In this document: positions 28,271-37,079 of the stretch, piece by piece
Layout: every line of letters begins with the position of its first letter
Numbering within the stretch: the stretch's first letter is position 1
Assembly (NCBI GenBank): GCA_947500825.1
Contig: CANMTR010000009.1
Span: 1-64,000, forward strand
Origin: an uncultured Paracoccaceae bacterium
GTDB lineage: Bacteria; Pseudomonadota; Alphaproteobacteria; Rhodobacterales; Rhodobacteraceae
Direction of reading: 5' to 3'
DNA length: 64,000 bases
Position numbers and translations under genes: made by a program
The notes under the pieces: model-generated
Database searches by the model: none
What the model saw: only the letters and a program-made list of their open reading frames with translations
What the model was told of the DNA's origin: nothing

Positions 28271-28357
28271 GGCGCGCCCCCGTGGCCCGCGACGATCACG
28301 GCGCGCCATGGTGGCGCGGCGATCACAGCGCGCCGTGGTGGCGCGACGATCACAGCG
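28265..28357. repeat. Tandem degenerate 27-29 bp repeat spanning the cobE start
   Basis: On the plus strand GACGATCATGGCGCGCC, CGACGATCACGGCGCGCC, GGCGATCACAGCGCGCC and CGACGATCACAGCG follow each other at 27-29 base spacing, each with a GTGG/CCGTGG spacer. Read on the minus strand each unit repeats the cobE initiation region ((G/A)TGATCGTCGC). It fills the whole cobL-cobE gap. Confidence 0.75.
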
Positions 28358-29528
28358 TGACGCTCCATTGCAGGAGGGGGAAGGCGGCGGACCAGCCGTG
28401 GAGGCGGCCGATGGGCTCGGGCCGCGCGGTCTGGACGCGCAGCAGCTCGCCCCCCATGCGGGCGTGGCGGTCGAGGATCAGCGCCTCCGTCTCCAGCGTG
28501 ACGGCGTTGGCGACGAGGCGGGCGCCGGGGGCGAGGGCCGACAGGCGGCTCAGGAGCGCGCCCGACAGGCCGCCGCCGACGAAGACCGCGTCCGGGCGGG
28601 GGAGATCGGCCAGCGCCTCGGGGGCCGCGCCCTCGACCACCGCGAGCCGGTCCTGTCCCAGGGCGTCGGCGTTGCGGCGGATGCGGTCGGCGCGGGCGGG
28701 GTGACGCTCCACCGCCGTGGCCGCGAGGGTGGGATGCGACAGCAGCCACTCGATCGCGACGGAGCCCGAGCCGGACCCGATGTCCCACAGCCGCTCGCCC
28801 GGGCGGGGGGCCAGCGCCGAGAGGGTGAGCGCGCGCATGGGGGCCTTGGTGATCTGGCCGTCATGGGCGAAGAGCGCGTCGGGGCGGCCCGATGCGAGGG
28901 GGACGGGTGCCGCGACCGCGCCGACCTTGATCGCGGCGGCGACGGGGGCCTCGGGCACCTCGCCGGTGGCGGCGTCGAAGACGCGCTCGCGCGGGCCGCC
29001 CAGCGCCTCCAGCACCGTGACGCGGGCCTGTGCGCCCGCGCCGTCGAGCCAGGCCAGCAGGGCCGCCACCGCGTCGCCGTCGCGCAAGGTGACGAGGAGG
29101 CGCGCGCCGGGATGGAGATGCGGGCGCAGGCGCGAGAGGGGGCCTGCGTGGAGGCCGAGGCAGGGCGTGGATTCGAGCGGCCAGCCCAGCCGCGCGGCGG
29201 CCAGCGAGAAGACCGACGGGCCGGGCAGGGCGCGCCATTCGCCGGGGTCCAGCGCGCGGGCGACGACGCTGCCCGCGCCGAACCAGAACGGGTCGCCGGA
29301 GGCCAGCGCCACGGTGGGCCGGCCCCGGTGCGACAGGAGGAGCGGCAGGCCGTCCGCGAAGGGGACGGGCCAGTCGATGCGCTCCGCCCGCCCCGTGTCG
29401 GGGAGAAGGGCGAGGTGGCGGGGCGGGCCCATGACCACCTCCGCCGCCGCGAGGGCCGCGCGGGCGGCGGGAGAGAGGCCCTGCGCCCCGTCCTCGCCCA
29501 GCCCGACGAGGGTGAGCCAGGGCGTCAT
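28350..29528 (-). CDS. cobL: Precorrin-6Y C5,15-methyltransferase (decarboxylating), CbiE-CbiT fusion
   Basis: 392 aa. The N-terminal CbiE half (about residues 1-200, LTLVGLGEDGAQGLSPAARA) is a tetrapyrrole methylase. The CbiT half has the Rossmann SAM motif LWDIGSGSGSVAIEWLL near residue 240 and DAVFVGGG. It methylates C5 and C15 and decarboxylates the acetate on C12. It is the first gene of its minus-strand unit and is divergent from cobK, 71 bases apart. Confidence 0.95.
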   Translation of the reverse strand: MTPWLTLVGLGEDGAQGLSPAARAALAAAEVVMGPPRHLALLPDTGRAERIDWPVPFADGLPLLLSHRGRPTVALASGDPFWFGAGSVVARALDPGEWRALPGPSVFSLAAARLGWPLESTPCLGLHAGPLSRLRPHLHPGARLLVTLRDGDAVAALLAWLDGAGAQARVTVLEALGGPRERVFDAATGEVPEAPVAAAIKVGAVAAPVPLASGRPDALFAHDGQITKAPMRALTLSALAPRPGERLWDIGSGSGSVAIEWLLSHPTLAATAVERHPARADRIRRNADALGQDRLAVVEGAAPEALADLPRPDAVFVGGGLSGALLSRLSALAPGARLVANAVTLETEALILDRHARMGGELLRVQTARPEPIGRLHGWSAAFPLLQWSVTL

Positions 29529-29599
29529 GGCGCGGGCCTGCGGCGCGCGGGGCGCGGGAGGGGCTTGCCGCCCGGTCCGCGACGGGCGAGACGCGGGCC

Positions 29600-30355
29600 A
29601 TGGAGCGGCCCCGCAACATCCTGATCCTCGGCGGCACCACGGAGGCCACCGCGCTGGCGCGCGCCGTGGCCGGCGCCGGCCTGGCCGGGACCGTGTCCTT
29701 CGCGGGCCGGGTGGCGCGGCCCGCCGGGCAGGCGCTCGCCGTGCGGGTTGGGGGCTTCGGCGGGGCGGAGGGGCTGGCGCGGTATCTCGCCGCGACCCGC
29801 GTCACCCACCTGGTGGACGCCACGCACCCCTTCGCCGACCGGATGAGCGCCAACGCGGTGGCCGCCGCGCGGGAGGCGGGCGTGCCCATGGTGGCGCTGA
29901 CGCGGCCCGCCTGGGCCCCCGGGCCGGGCGACGACTGGCGCGTGGTCGCGGGGATCGAGGGCGCGGTCGCGGCGCTGTCGGGGCCGCCGCGGGCGGTGTT
30001 CCTGGCCGTGGGGCGGATGCATCTCGACGCCTTCGCCGCGCAGGGACAGCACCGGTACCTCCTGCGCCTCGTGGACCCGCCGGAGGGGGAGCTGCCCCTG
30101 CCGGGGGCCGAGGTGGTGGTGGCGCGGGGGCCGTTCGACGAGGACGCGGACCGCGCGCTGATGGCGCGCCACGGCACCCAGGTGGTGGTGTCGAAGAACG
30201 CGGGCGGGACCGGCGCGCGGGCCAAGATCGACGCGGCGCGCGCGCTGGGCCTGCCGGTGGTGATGATCGGCCGCCCGGCCTTGCCGCCGCGCCGGGAGCT
30301 GCACGGGGTGGCGGACGTGCTGGGCTGGATTCATTCCGCCGACCGGGGCGTGTAG
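29600..30355 (+). CDS. cobK: Precorrin-6A reductase
   Basis: 251 aa, CbiJ/CobK family (PF02571). It has NILILGGTTEATALARAVA, VDATHPFADRMSANAV, AVGRMHLDAF and ARGPFDEDADRALMARHG with VVVSKNAGGTGARAKIDAAR. It uses NADPH to reduce precorrin-6A to 6B. It is the only plus-strand gene among the ring-methylation genes; its last 25 bases overlap the end of cobJ tail to tail. Confidence 0.95.
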   Translation: MERPRNILILGGTTEATALARAVAGAGLAGTVSFAGRVARPAGQALAVRVGGFGGAEGLARYLAATRVTHLVDATHPFADRMSANAVAAAREAGVPMVALTRPAWAPGPGDDWRVVAGIEGAVAALSGPPRAVFLAVGRMHLDAFAAQGQHRYLLRLVDPPEGELPLPGAEVVVARGPFDEDADRALMARHGTQVVVSKNAGGTGARAKIDAARALGLPVVMIGRPALPPRRELHGVADVLGWIHSADRGV

Positions 30356-31065
30356 ACGAAGCGCCCCACCCGCCGCGTGGTCGAGGAGCCCACCAGGACC
30401 ACGGTGCGCATGTCGGCCATCTCGGGGCGGGCCTCCGTCAGGGGGACGGTCAGGATCTCCTCGTCGGGGGTGGAGACGGCGCGGGCGAAGATCACGGGGC
30501 GGTCGTCGCCGCAGGCCTCGTTCAGGATGTCGAGGGTGCGGGCGAAGCCCTCGGGGCGGGACTTCGAGCGGGGATTGTAGAAGGCCATGGCGAAGTCGGC
30601 CTCGGCCGCGAGGCGCAGGCGCCGCTCGATCACCGCCCATGGCTTGAGGTTGTCGCTGAGGTTGATGGCGCAGAAGTCGTGGCCCAGCGGCGCCCCGGCG
30701 CGGGCGGCGGCGGCGAGCATGGCGGTGATGCCGGGGACGACCTGGATGTCGAGGTCGAGCGTGGCGGGATCGCCCTCCATCGCCTCGAACACGGCCGCGG
30801 CCATGGCGAAGACGCCCGGATCGCCCGAGGAGACCACGGCCACATGCGCGCCGCCCCGGGCGAGGGAAAGGGCGTGGCGGGCGCGGTCGAGCTCCACCCG
30901 GTTGTCGCTGGCATGCTTGACCTGGCCGGGGCAGTCGGGAATGCGCGCGACGTAGGGGTGGTAGCCCACGAGGTCGCTCGCCTCGGCCAGCGTCGCCTGG
31001 GCCTCGGGCGTGATCATCCCGTCGTCTCCGGGGCCCAGCCCGACGATGCGTACCCAGCCGCTCAC
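30331..31065 (-). CDS. cobJ: Precorrin-3B C17-methyltransferase
   Basis: 244 aa, methylase fold with VRIVGLGPGDDGMITPEA, VSSGDPGVFAMAAAVFE, VVPGITAMLAAAARAGAPLG and AFYNPRSKSRP, diagnostic for CobJ/CbiH. It methylates C17 and drives ring contraction. The GTG at 31065 overlaps the cobI TGA (GTGA); the product starts MSGWVRIVG. It is the last gene of the riboswitch-led operon. Confidence 0.95.
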   Translation of the reverse strand: MSGWVRIVGLGPGDDGMITPEAQATLAEASDLVGYHPYVARIPDCPGQVKHASDNRVELDRARHALSLARGGAHVAVVSSGDPGVFAMAAAVFEAMEGDPATLDLDIQVVPGITAMLAAAARAGAPLGHDFCAINLSDNLKPWAVIERRLRLAAEADFAMAFYNPRSKSRPEGFARTLDILNEACGDDRPVIFARAVSTPDEEILTVPLTEARPEMADMRTVVLVGSSTTRRVGRFVYTPRSAE

Positions 31066-31787
31066 GGCCGGCGCCCCTGTCCGTGGACGAGCACGATGGA
31101 GAAGTAGGGCGGCGCCCGGTCGGGCACGTCCGCGAGGCGCATCACCCGCTCCTCGGCCATGGCGGCGCATTCCACCAGCCAGGCGCGCGCCATGAGGCCG
31201 GCGGCGTCGAGGGCGCGGCGGACCTTGTCCATGTTGCGCCCGATCTTCATCACCACCAGCGCGTCGGCGGCGCGCATCCGCGTCACCAGCGCGTCTTCGG
31301 GCAGGGTGGCCATCAGGACGGTCATCACGTCGTCGCCCCAGGTGATGGGCACGCCGCTCGCCGTCCAGGCCGCCGACATGCCGGTGATGCCGGGCACGAC
31401 GTCCACGGGCGTGTCGTGGCGCAGGCGCTCGTAGAGATGCATGAAGGAGCCGTAGAAGAACGGGTCGCCCTCGCAGGGCACCACCACGTCGCGGCCGGTG
31501 TCGGTGACGGCCCGGAGGCTGTCGCGGCACGTGGCGTAGAAGCCCGAGAGTTGCGCGTTGTAGGCCGGGTCGTCGAGGGGGATCTCGGTGGTGACGGGGT
31601 ATTCCATGGCGATCTCCACCGCGCCCGGCGCCACCAGCCCGTCGATCAGGGTGCGCGCGCGGCCCGGCCGGCCGGCCTTGCGGAAATAGGCCAGGTGGCC
31701 CGCGCCCCGGATCAGCCGGTCGGCCCGGACGCTCATCAGCTCCGGGTCGCCGGGGCCGAGGCCGACGCCGATCACCCGCCCGCTCAT
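31062..31787 (-). CDS. cobI: Precorrin-2 C20-methyltransferase
   Basis: 241 aa, methylase fold with VIGVGLGPGDPELMSVRA, CEGDPFFYGSFMHL, VVPGITGMSAAW and LVVMKIGRNMDKVR, diagnostic for CobI/CbiL. It adds the C20 methyl to precorrin-2. Its ATG overlaps the stop of cobH by ATGA and its stop overlaps the cobJ GTG. Confidence 0.95.
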   Translation of the reverse strand: MSGRVIGVGLGPGDPELMSVRADRLIRGAGHLAYFRKAGRPGRARTLIDGLVAPGAVEIAMEYPVTTEIPLDDPAYNAQLSGFYATCRDSLRAVTDTGRDVVVPCEGDPFFYGSFMHLYERLRHDTPVDVVPGITGMSAAWTASGVPITWGDDVMTVLMATLPEDALVTRMRAADALVVMKIGRNMDKVRRALDAAGLMARAWLVECAAMAEERVMRLADVPDRAPPYFSIVLVHGQGRRP

Positions 31788-32413
31788 TCCGCCCGGCTCG
31801 CCAGGGCGTTGATCGCGGCCACGGTGATGGCCGAGCCGCCCAGGCGCCCCTCGACCACGATCGCCGGGACGGGCTGGTCGGCCCAGAGCGCGGCCTTCGA
31901 CTCGGCGGCGCCGACGAAGCCCACGGGGCAGCCCACGATCGCCGCCGGGCGCGGGCAGTCCGGCTCCTCGAGCATGTTGAGAAGGCGAAAGAGCGCGGTG
32001 GGCGCGTTGCCGATGGCCACCACCGCGCCTTCGAGATGGGGGCGCCACAGCTCCAGCGCGGCGGCGGAGCGGGTGTCACCCATCCGGCGCGCGAGGTCGG
32101 GCACGCCGGGGTCCTGCAGGGTGCAGATCACCGCGTTGTCGGCCGGCAGGCGGGTGCGCGTCACCCCCTCGCTGACCATGCGCGCGTCGCACAGGATCGG
32201 GGCCCCGGCCTCCAGCGCCGCGCGCGCCGCCCCGGCCGCGCCGGGCGAGAGATGCACGTGCCGCTCCAGCCCCACCATGCCGGCGGCGTGGATCATGCGC
32301 ACCACCACCTGCTCCTCGTCGGCGTCGAACCGGGCGAGGTCGGCCTCGGCGCGGATCATGGCGAAGGAGCGCAGGTAGATCGCCGCGCCGTCCTTTTCGT
32401 AGTCGTAGGGCAT
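31784..32413 (-). CDS. cobH: Precorrin-8X methylmutase
   Basis: 209 aa. It has YEKDGAAIYLRSFAMIRAEA, RMIHAAGMVGLERHV with the catalytic histidine, ILCDARMVSEGVTR, AVVAIGNAPTALF and GCPVGFVGAAESK, all strongly conserved in CobH/CbiC. It moves the C11 methyl to C12, giving hydrogenobyrinic acid. It sits 3 bases after cobG. Confidence 0.96.
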   Translation of the reverse strand: MPYDYEKDGAAIYLRSFAMIRAEADLARFDADEEQVVVRMIHAAGMVGLERHVHLSPGAAGAARAALEAGAPILCDARMVSEGVTRTRLPADNAVICTLQDPGVPDLARRMGDTRSAAALELWRPHLEGAVVAIGNAPTALFRLLNMLEEPDCPRPAAIVGCPVGFVGAAESKAALWADQPVPAIVVEGRLGGSAITVAAINALASRAE

Positions 32414-32416
32414 GGC

Positions 32417-33535
32417 TCACCGCAGGATCGTGTGGAGGTCGTCGGGCGCCAGTCCGCGCCGCAGGGCTGTGTCGCCCGCCCGGCCGTCCCTGACAAGGTC
32501 GAACCGCCCGTCGCGGCCCACCAGCGTCCAGTCGGCGGGGCCGGAGCGCGCGCAGCCCTTGGCGCAGCCCGAGACATGGAGCGTGCCGGTCACCCGCCCC
32601 GCCAGCCGCGCCGCGACGTCGCGGGTGGAGACGGTGGCTTGCGCGCAGCCCGGCGCGCCGGGGCAGGCATCGACCGACAGGAGCGGGTCGCGCGCGTCGA
32701 AGATGAGGCCCTCGGGCACGCGCCCCGCGCCCTCGACCAGCACCATCCGCCAGGGCGTGAGCCTCAGGCCCGGCGCCGCGCCGGCAAGGGCCGCAAGCTC
32801 GGGCGCGCCGAGGCGGCCGAAGGCCACGCCGCCCAGCGCGCCGCCCGGGCAGGGACCCGGGGCGGGGCGGGGCCCGGGCGGGGGCCGCGCCGTTCCGCCG
32901 AAGCGCGCAGGGAGCCCCGCCTCGGCCACCTCTGCCACGAGCGCGCCCATACGCGTGCGTGCGCCCCGTGACCCGGCGAACCAGCGCGCAAGGTCCAGCA
33001 CCGCGGCGGCCACGTCGCCCTCGGCCACCGCGCGGCCCTCCGCCGCGCCGTCGGCGCAGACGATCGGCCCCTCCGCGCCGCGCTCGACGCGGATATCGGC
33101 GGAGGTGTCGCGCATCAGGGGCCGGGGCCCGGTGTCGAGCGCAAGGCCGAACTTCGCGGGCAGGTCCGGCAGGCCGGGCAGGGCGGCGTCCAGCGCCCGC
33201 GCGAGCCGGTCGGTCAGGTCGCCCTGCGTCCAGAAGGGGGCCACGGATATGGCGCGCCGCGCCTCGGCCTCGGGGCCGGGATCGAGCAGCCCGAGCCCGG
33301 CGAGGCCGTCCAGAAGCGCGGGGTGGTCCGCCGCCGACACGCCCCGGATCTGGAGGTTGGCACGCCGCGTCAGGTCGAGGAGGCCCGAGCCGAACCGCTC
33401 GGCCAGCGCCGCCAGCCCCGCGGCCTGGGCGCTGTCCAGCCGCCCCAGGGGCGGGCGTACCCGCACCACCAGCCCGTCGCCCGAGGCCATCGGCCGCCAC
33501 GCGCCCGGGCACCACCCGCGCACCGCCCCGCTCAT
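32417..33535 (-). CDS. cobG: Precorrin-3B synthase
   Basis: 372 aa, nitrite/sulfite-reductase-like fold with ferredoxin-like repeat at the N-terminus (GDGLVVRVRPPLGRL, DLTRRANLQIRG). The Fe-S cluster cysteines are DACPGAPGCAQATVSTRD and HVSGCAKGCARS. It is an O2-dependent mono-oxygenase making precorrin-3B, which marks the aerobic pathway; some Rhodobacter use CobZ instead. The ATG at 33535 follows a 76-base gap from cobN that contains a repeat element. Confidence 0.93.
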   Translation of the reverse strand: MSGAVRGWCPGAWRPMASGDGLVVRVRPPLGRLDSAQAAGLAALAERFGSGLLDLTRRANLQIRGVSAADHPALLDGLAGLGLLDPGPEAEARRAISVAPFWTQGDLTDRLARALDAALPGLPDLPAKFGLALDTGPRPLMRDTSADIRVERGAEGPIVCADGAAEGRAVAEGDVAAAVLDLARWFAGSRGARTRMGALVAEVAEAGLPARFGGTARPPPGPRPAPGPCPGGALGGVAFGRLGAPELAALAGAAPGLRLTPWRMVLVEGAGRVPEGLIFDARDPLLSVDACPGAPGCAQATVSTRDVAARLAGRVTGTLHVSGCAKGCARSGPADWTLVGRDGRFDLVRDGRAGDTALRRGLAPDDLHTILR

Positions 33536-33544
33536 GGAGAGACG

Positions 33545-33590
33545 CCCTTCCCTGCTTTCCCGGATACGCCGGCGGAGGGCCGGCCCCGGG
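33545..33590 (-). repeat. GGCGTATCCGG-type element, copy 3 (cobN-cobG gap)
   Basis: On the minus strand GCCGGCGTATCCGGGAAAGC followed by AGGGAAGGGCG matches the copy near 55975 (CCGGCGTATCTGAAAAAGC, AAAGAAGGGCG). GC-rich inverted sequence (GGCCGGCCC...GCCGGC) precedes it. It lies between cobN stop and cobG start, sense to cobN. Confidence 0.6.
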
Positions 33591-33611
33591 CGGGACGGGG
33601 GGAGGGCACGC

Positions 33612-36600
33612 TCACTCCGCCGCCTCCAGCCCGGCCAGGATCGAGTTGCGCCGCGTGCGCCACAGGCCGGCGGCATGGAGCGCGGCGAAGCGGTCGCGCA
33701 TGGCCGCCGCCGCGCCGGGGTTCTCCCGTTCGAGGAAGGCGGCGACCTCCGCGTCTCCCAGGGTCGCCTCGTGGTAGGCGTCGAAGAGATGCGCGGGCAC
33801 CGCGTCGGCGAGCTGGGCGAAGGCGGCCATGTGCTCCAGCGTCGCGGCGATCTCGGCCCCGCCGCGGAAGCCGTGGCGCATCATGCCGGCGAGCCACCCC
33901 GGATGGGTGGCCCGGCCGCGCACCACCCGCGCGATCTCCTCGGTCAGGGTGCGGGTGCGGGGCCGGGCGGGGTCGGTGTTGTCGAGGTGCCAGAGGCGCG
34001 CGGACCCGCCGGTGACACCTTGCGCTGCGGCGAACCCGGCCTCGTGTCCGGCGTAGTCGGCCGCGAGCAGCAGGTCGGATTCGGCCAGGTCCTGGGCGTG
34101 GAGGAAAGCGCCCGCCCCGGCGACCCGGTCGCGCAGCCCGTCCGCGTCGCGCACGGGCTCGGCCCCGTCATGGGCCCAGGCGGAGGCGGCGAGCCATGCC
34201 TCCCCGGCGGCGCGGCGGCCCTCGGGCGTGTAGTCGTCGGTGTTCATCCCCAGCCCGTAGAGGCCCGGCGCGGGGCCGAAGACGCGGTTGCCGCCCTTTC
34301 CGGCATAGGGGTTCCAGTCCGCCGCCTCGTCGCGGGCGGCCAGCGCGCGCACCGCCTGCCCGTGGAGCCGGGCGAGGCCCGGGAACGTGTCGCGGAACAG
34401 CCCCGAGATCCTGAGCGTCACGTCCACGCGGGGCCGGTCGAGCTCGGCGATGGGCAGGATCTCCACCCCCGAGACGCGCTCGGTTCCGTCGTCCCAGACC
34501 GGGCGCACGCCCATGAGCGACAGGCCCATGGCGAAGTCCTCCCCGGCGGTGCGCATGGTCGACGAGCCCCAGAGGTCGATCACCAGGGTGCGGGGCCAGT
34601 CGCCCTCGTCCTGGAGGTGGCGGCGCACGAAGTCCTCGGCCAGCCGCGCGCCCTGGGCGCAGGCGCTGCGGGTCGGCAGGGCGCGGGCGTCCACGGTATA
34701 GAGGTTGCGCCCGGTGGGCAGCACGTCGCTGCGCCCGCGATGGGGCGACCCCGAGGGGCCGGGCGCGACCCGGCGCCCCGACAGCGCGTCGAGGAGCCCG
34801 CGCCGCTCGCCCGCGCCGTCGCCGAAGGGCGAGGCGCGCCCCCAGACATGCAGGCCGTCGCCGAACTGCCCCTCCTTCACGTCGCACACGAACCGGTCGA
34901 TCCGGGTCACCGCCTCGGCCGGGCAGCCGGCCGCGTCGAGGCCGAGATCCTCTTCGATGCCCGAGGCGCGGGCCTCGGAGCGGATATCGTCCACCAGCCG
35001 GTCGCGGCGCCCCGGGTCGAGCCCGTCGGCGGTGGAGAACTCGTCGAGCAGGGCCTCGAGATGCGCGAGCCGGTCTGGCGTGCCCGAGGGCGCCAGGGGC
35101 GGGGGCACATGGCCCAGGGTCACCGCGCCGATGCGGCGCTTGGCCTGGGCCGCCTCGCCGGGATCGTTGACGATGAAGGGATAGATCGCCGGCAGGGCGC
35201 CCGTCAGGGCCTCGGGCCAGCAGGTGTCGGACAGGGCCACGGCCTTGCCCGGCAGCCATTCGAGCGTGCCGTGGGCGCCCACATGGACCATCGCGTCGGC
35301 CCGGTCGGCGAGCCACAGGTAGAAGGCCACGTAGGCGTGGCGCGGCACGCGCGAGAGGTCGTGGTAGGTCTCGGCTCGGGTGGCCGCATCTCCCCGCTCT
35401 GGCTGGAGCGCCACCAGCGCCCGGCCGCGCCTGAGCGCCGCGAAGCGGATCGCGCCATCCGCCACCGCGGGGTCGTCCCGCGGGGGGCCCCAGGCGGCGT
35501 GGAGCGCATCGCGCAGGGGCGCGGGCAAGCGCGCCAGGGCCGCCTCGTAGTCGGCGAGAGGCCAGCTCTCGGTCTGCACCGCGAGGTCGGCGGCGATGTC
35601 GCCGCCGGGGCGCGCGTCGTATCCCGCCGCCGCCAGGTCCTTCAGGATCGCCTCGGCCGAGGCCGGCGCGTCGAGGCCCACGGCATGGGCCATGTTCCAG
35701 CCCCGTCCGGGATAGGTCGACAGCACCAGCGCCGGGCGCCGCTCGGCCGCGGGCGTCCGGGCCAGCCGGATCCAGCCCGCGACCCGGTCTGCGACGGCCG
35801 CGACGCGGCCCGGGTCGGGGTGGTGGACGCTGCGGGCGAATTCCAGCTCGGGGTCGCGGGCGTCCTCCCGCTTGAAGCTCGCCACGCCGGCCATGATCCG
35901 CCCGTCCATCTCCGGCAGGACCACGTGCATGGCGAGGTCCGCGGGCGACAACCCGCGCTCCGCTTCCGCCCATGCGTCGCGCCGCGCGGTCGACAGTGCC
36001 ACCTGGAACACCGGCGCGCCGGACGCGTCGAGGGGCGATGTCCCGTCCTCCCCGATGCCGGAGAAGGCGGTGGCGTTGACGATCGCGGCCGGGTCCAGGT
36101 GGCGCACCTGCCGGGCCAGCCACCCGGCCGCCTCGGGCGCCTTCAGCGACGGCGCGAAGAGGCCGACCGCCGCGATCCCGCGGTCGCGGAACGCCGCGAT
36201 CAGGGCCGCCACGGGGGCGGTGTCGGCCGCCGCCAGGTAGGAACGGTAGAAGACCACCAGGACCGGCCCCTGTCCCGTCACCCTTTCGGCAATACCCTCG
36301 GGGGGGCGCGCAGCGCGGGGGGCCGACGGCCCCCCTCCGCCCGTCGCGGCCAGGACCGGGCAGGCGACCCCCGTCTCGGGCAGCCACGCGCCAACCTGGG
36401 GCAGCGCCCTCTGGCCGCGCACGGGCGGCGCGTAGAGGCCCGAGGCCAGGGCGAGCTGCTGGAGCGCGGCCTGGGCGGCGACCTCGCCGCCGGTGCCGCA
36501 CAGATGCGCGAGCCGCCGCAGGGTCGAGACGGGCAGGGTCGAGGCCGCGTCGAGGCGCGCGTCCTCGCGCCCGTCGGCGGGCAGGACGGCGAGGGCGATC

Positions 36601-36929
36601 CCCTTGCGCCGTGCGAGCCGCTCCACCTCGGCCAGGCCGTAGGACCAGTAGGGCGCGCCGCCGATGAGGCGCACGAGGATGCCCTGGGCGCCCTCCAGCG
36701 TGCGCTCCACGTAGGTGTCGACCGACAGGGGGTGGGCGAGCTGGCCCAGGTTGGCGAGCCTGAGGGAGGGCATGGCGGCCGCGCCGCCCCCCCGGTGCCA
36801 CCCGGCCGCGAAGGCGCCCAGGTCGGAATCGGAAAACGACAGGACGACCAGCTCGGCGGGGGACTGGGCCAGGTCGCGGGGGGCGTCGCCCTCCTCCAGC
36901 CCGTGGCTTTCGCGGAAGACCACATGCAT
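33612..36929 (-). CDS. cobN: Aerobic cobaltochelatase large subunit
   Basis: 1105 aa; CobN proteins are usually about 1100-1275, so this is on the short side. It has LVVLSFSDSDLGAFAAGW, YVERTLEGAQGILVRLIGG, YWSYGLAEVERLA, VVFYRSYLAAADTAPV, MVHVGAHGTLEWLPGKAVAL, VIDLWGSSTMRTAGEDF and the C-terminal GFRGGAEIAATLEHM. It binds hydrogenobyrinic acid diamide and inserts Co2+ with CobS and CobT, which are not in this window. Residues about 197-219 (rich in Gly, Arg and Pro) are encoded by a hairpin-bearing repeat element and look like an insertion. Confidence 0.95.
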   Translation of the reverse strand: MHVVFRESHGLEEGDAPRDLAQSPAELVVLSFSDSDLGAFAAGWHRGGGAAAMPSLRLANLGQLAHPLSVDTYVERTLEGAQGILVRLIGGAPYWSYGLAEVERLARRKGIALAVLPADGREDARLDAASTLPVSTLRRLAHLCGTGGEVAAQAALQQLALASGLYAPPVRGQRALPQVGAWLPETGVACPVLAATGGGGPSAPRAARPPEGIAERVTGQGPVLVVFYRSYLAAADTAPVAALIAAFRDRGIAAVGLFAPSLKAPEAAGWLARQVRHLDPAAIVNATAFSGIGEDGTSPLDASGAPVFQVALSTARRDAWAEAERGLSPADLAMHVVLPEMDGRIMAGVASFKREDARDPELEFARSVHHPDPGRVAAVADRVAGWIRLARTPAAERRPALVLSTYPGRGWNMAHAVGLDAPASAEAILKDLAAAGYDARPGGDIAADLAVQTESWPLADYEAALARLPAPLRDALHAAWGPPRDDPAVADGAIRFAALRRGRALVALQPERGDAATRAETYHDLSRVPRHAYVAFYLWLADRADAMVHVGAHGTLEWLPGKAVALSDTCWPEALTGALPAIYPFIVNDPGEAAQAKRRIGAVTLGHVPPPLAPSGTPDRLAHLEALLDEFSTADGLDPGRRDRLVDDIRSEARASGIEEDLGLDAAGCPAEAVTRIDRFVCDVKEGQFGDGLHVWGRASPFGDGAGERRGLLDALSGRRVAPGPSGSPHRGRSDVLPTGRNLYTVDARALPTRSACAQGARLAEDFVRRHLQDEGDWPRTLVIDLWGSSTMRTAGEDFAMGLSLMGVRPVWDDGTERVSGVEILPIAELDRPRVDVTLRISGLFRDTFPGLARLHGQAVRALAARDEAADWNPYAGKGGNRVFGPAPGLYGLGMNTDDYTPEGRRAAGEAWLAASAWAHDGAEPVRDADGLRDRVAGAGAFLHAQDLAESDLLLAADYAGHEAGFAAAQGVTGGSARLWHLDNTDPARPRTRTLTEEIARVVRGRATHPGWLAGMMRHGFRGGAEIAATLEHMAAFAQLADAVPAHLFDAYHEATLGDAEVAAFLERENPGAAAAMRDRFAALHAAGLWRTRRNSILAGLEAAE
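36274..36340 (-). repeat. GGGTATTG element with hairpin, copy 4, inside cobN
   Basis: Minus strand: a perfect 8-bp hairpin GGGGGGCC-GTC-GGCCCCCC (36317-36335), then C-rich sequence and GAGGGTATTGCCGAAAGGGT followed by GACGGG. It matches copies 1 and 2 in layout and sequence but sits within the cobN reading frame, which stays open. Confidence 0.7.
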
Positions 36930-36975
36930 CAGGCGGACCTCCGGCCCGCGCGCGGCGCCGGGTACGGGCGGCGCG

Positions 36976-37003
36976 CGGGCGTGTTGGGGGAAACGAAGAA
37001 GGC
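36976..37003 (+). repeat. GGCGTGTTGGG-type element, copy 5 (cobW-cobN gap)
   Basis: GCGGGCGTGTTGGGGGAAAC followed by GAAGAAGGCG is a weaker copy. It lies in the 150-base gap between cobW and cobN and is on the plus strand, opposite to both genes, unlike the other copies. The remainder of the gap is very C/G-rich with no promoter that I can defend. Confidence 0.45.
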
Positions 37004-37079
37004 GCGCGCCTCCGCCCCCCCGGCGCCCGGGACGCGCGCCCGGCGTGTCGGGCGGGGGAGTGGGTGGGGCGCGCGCATC

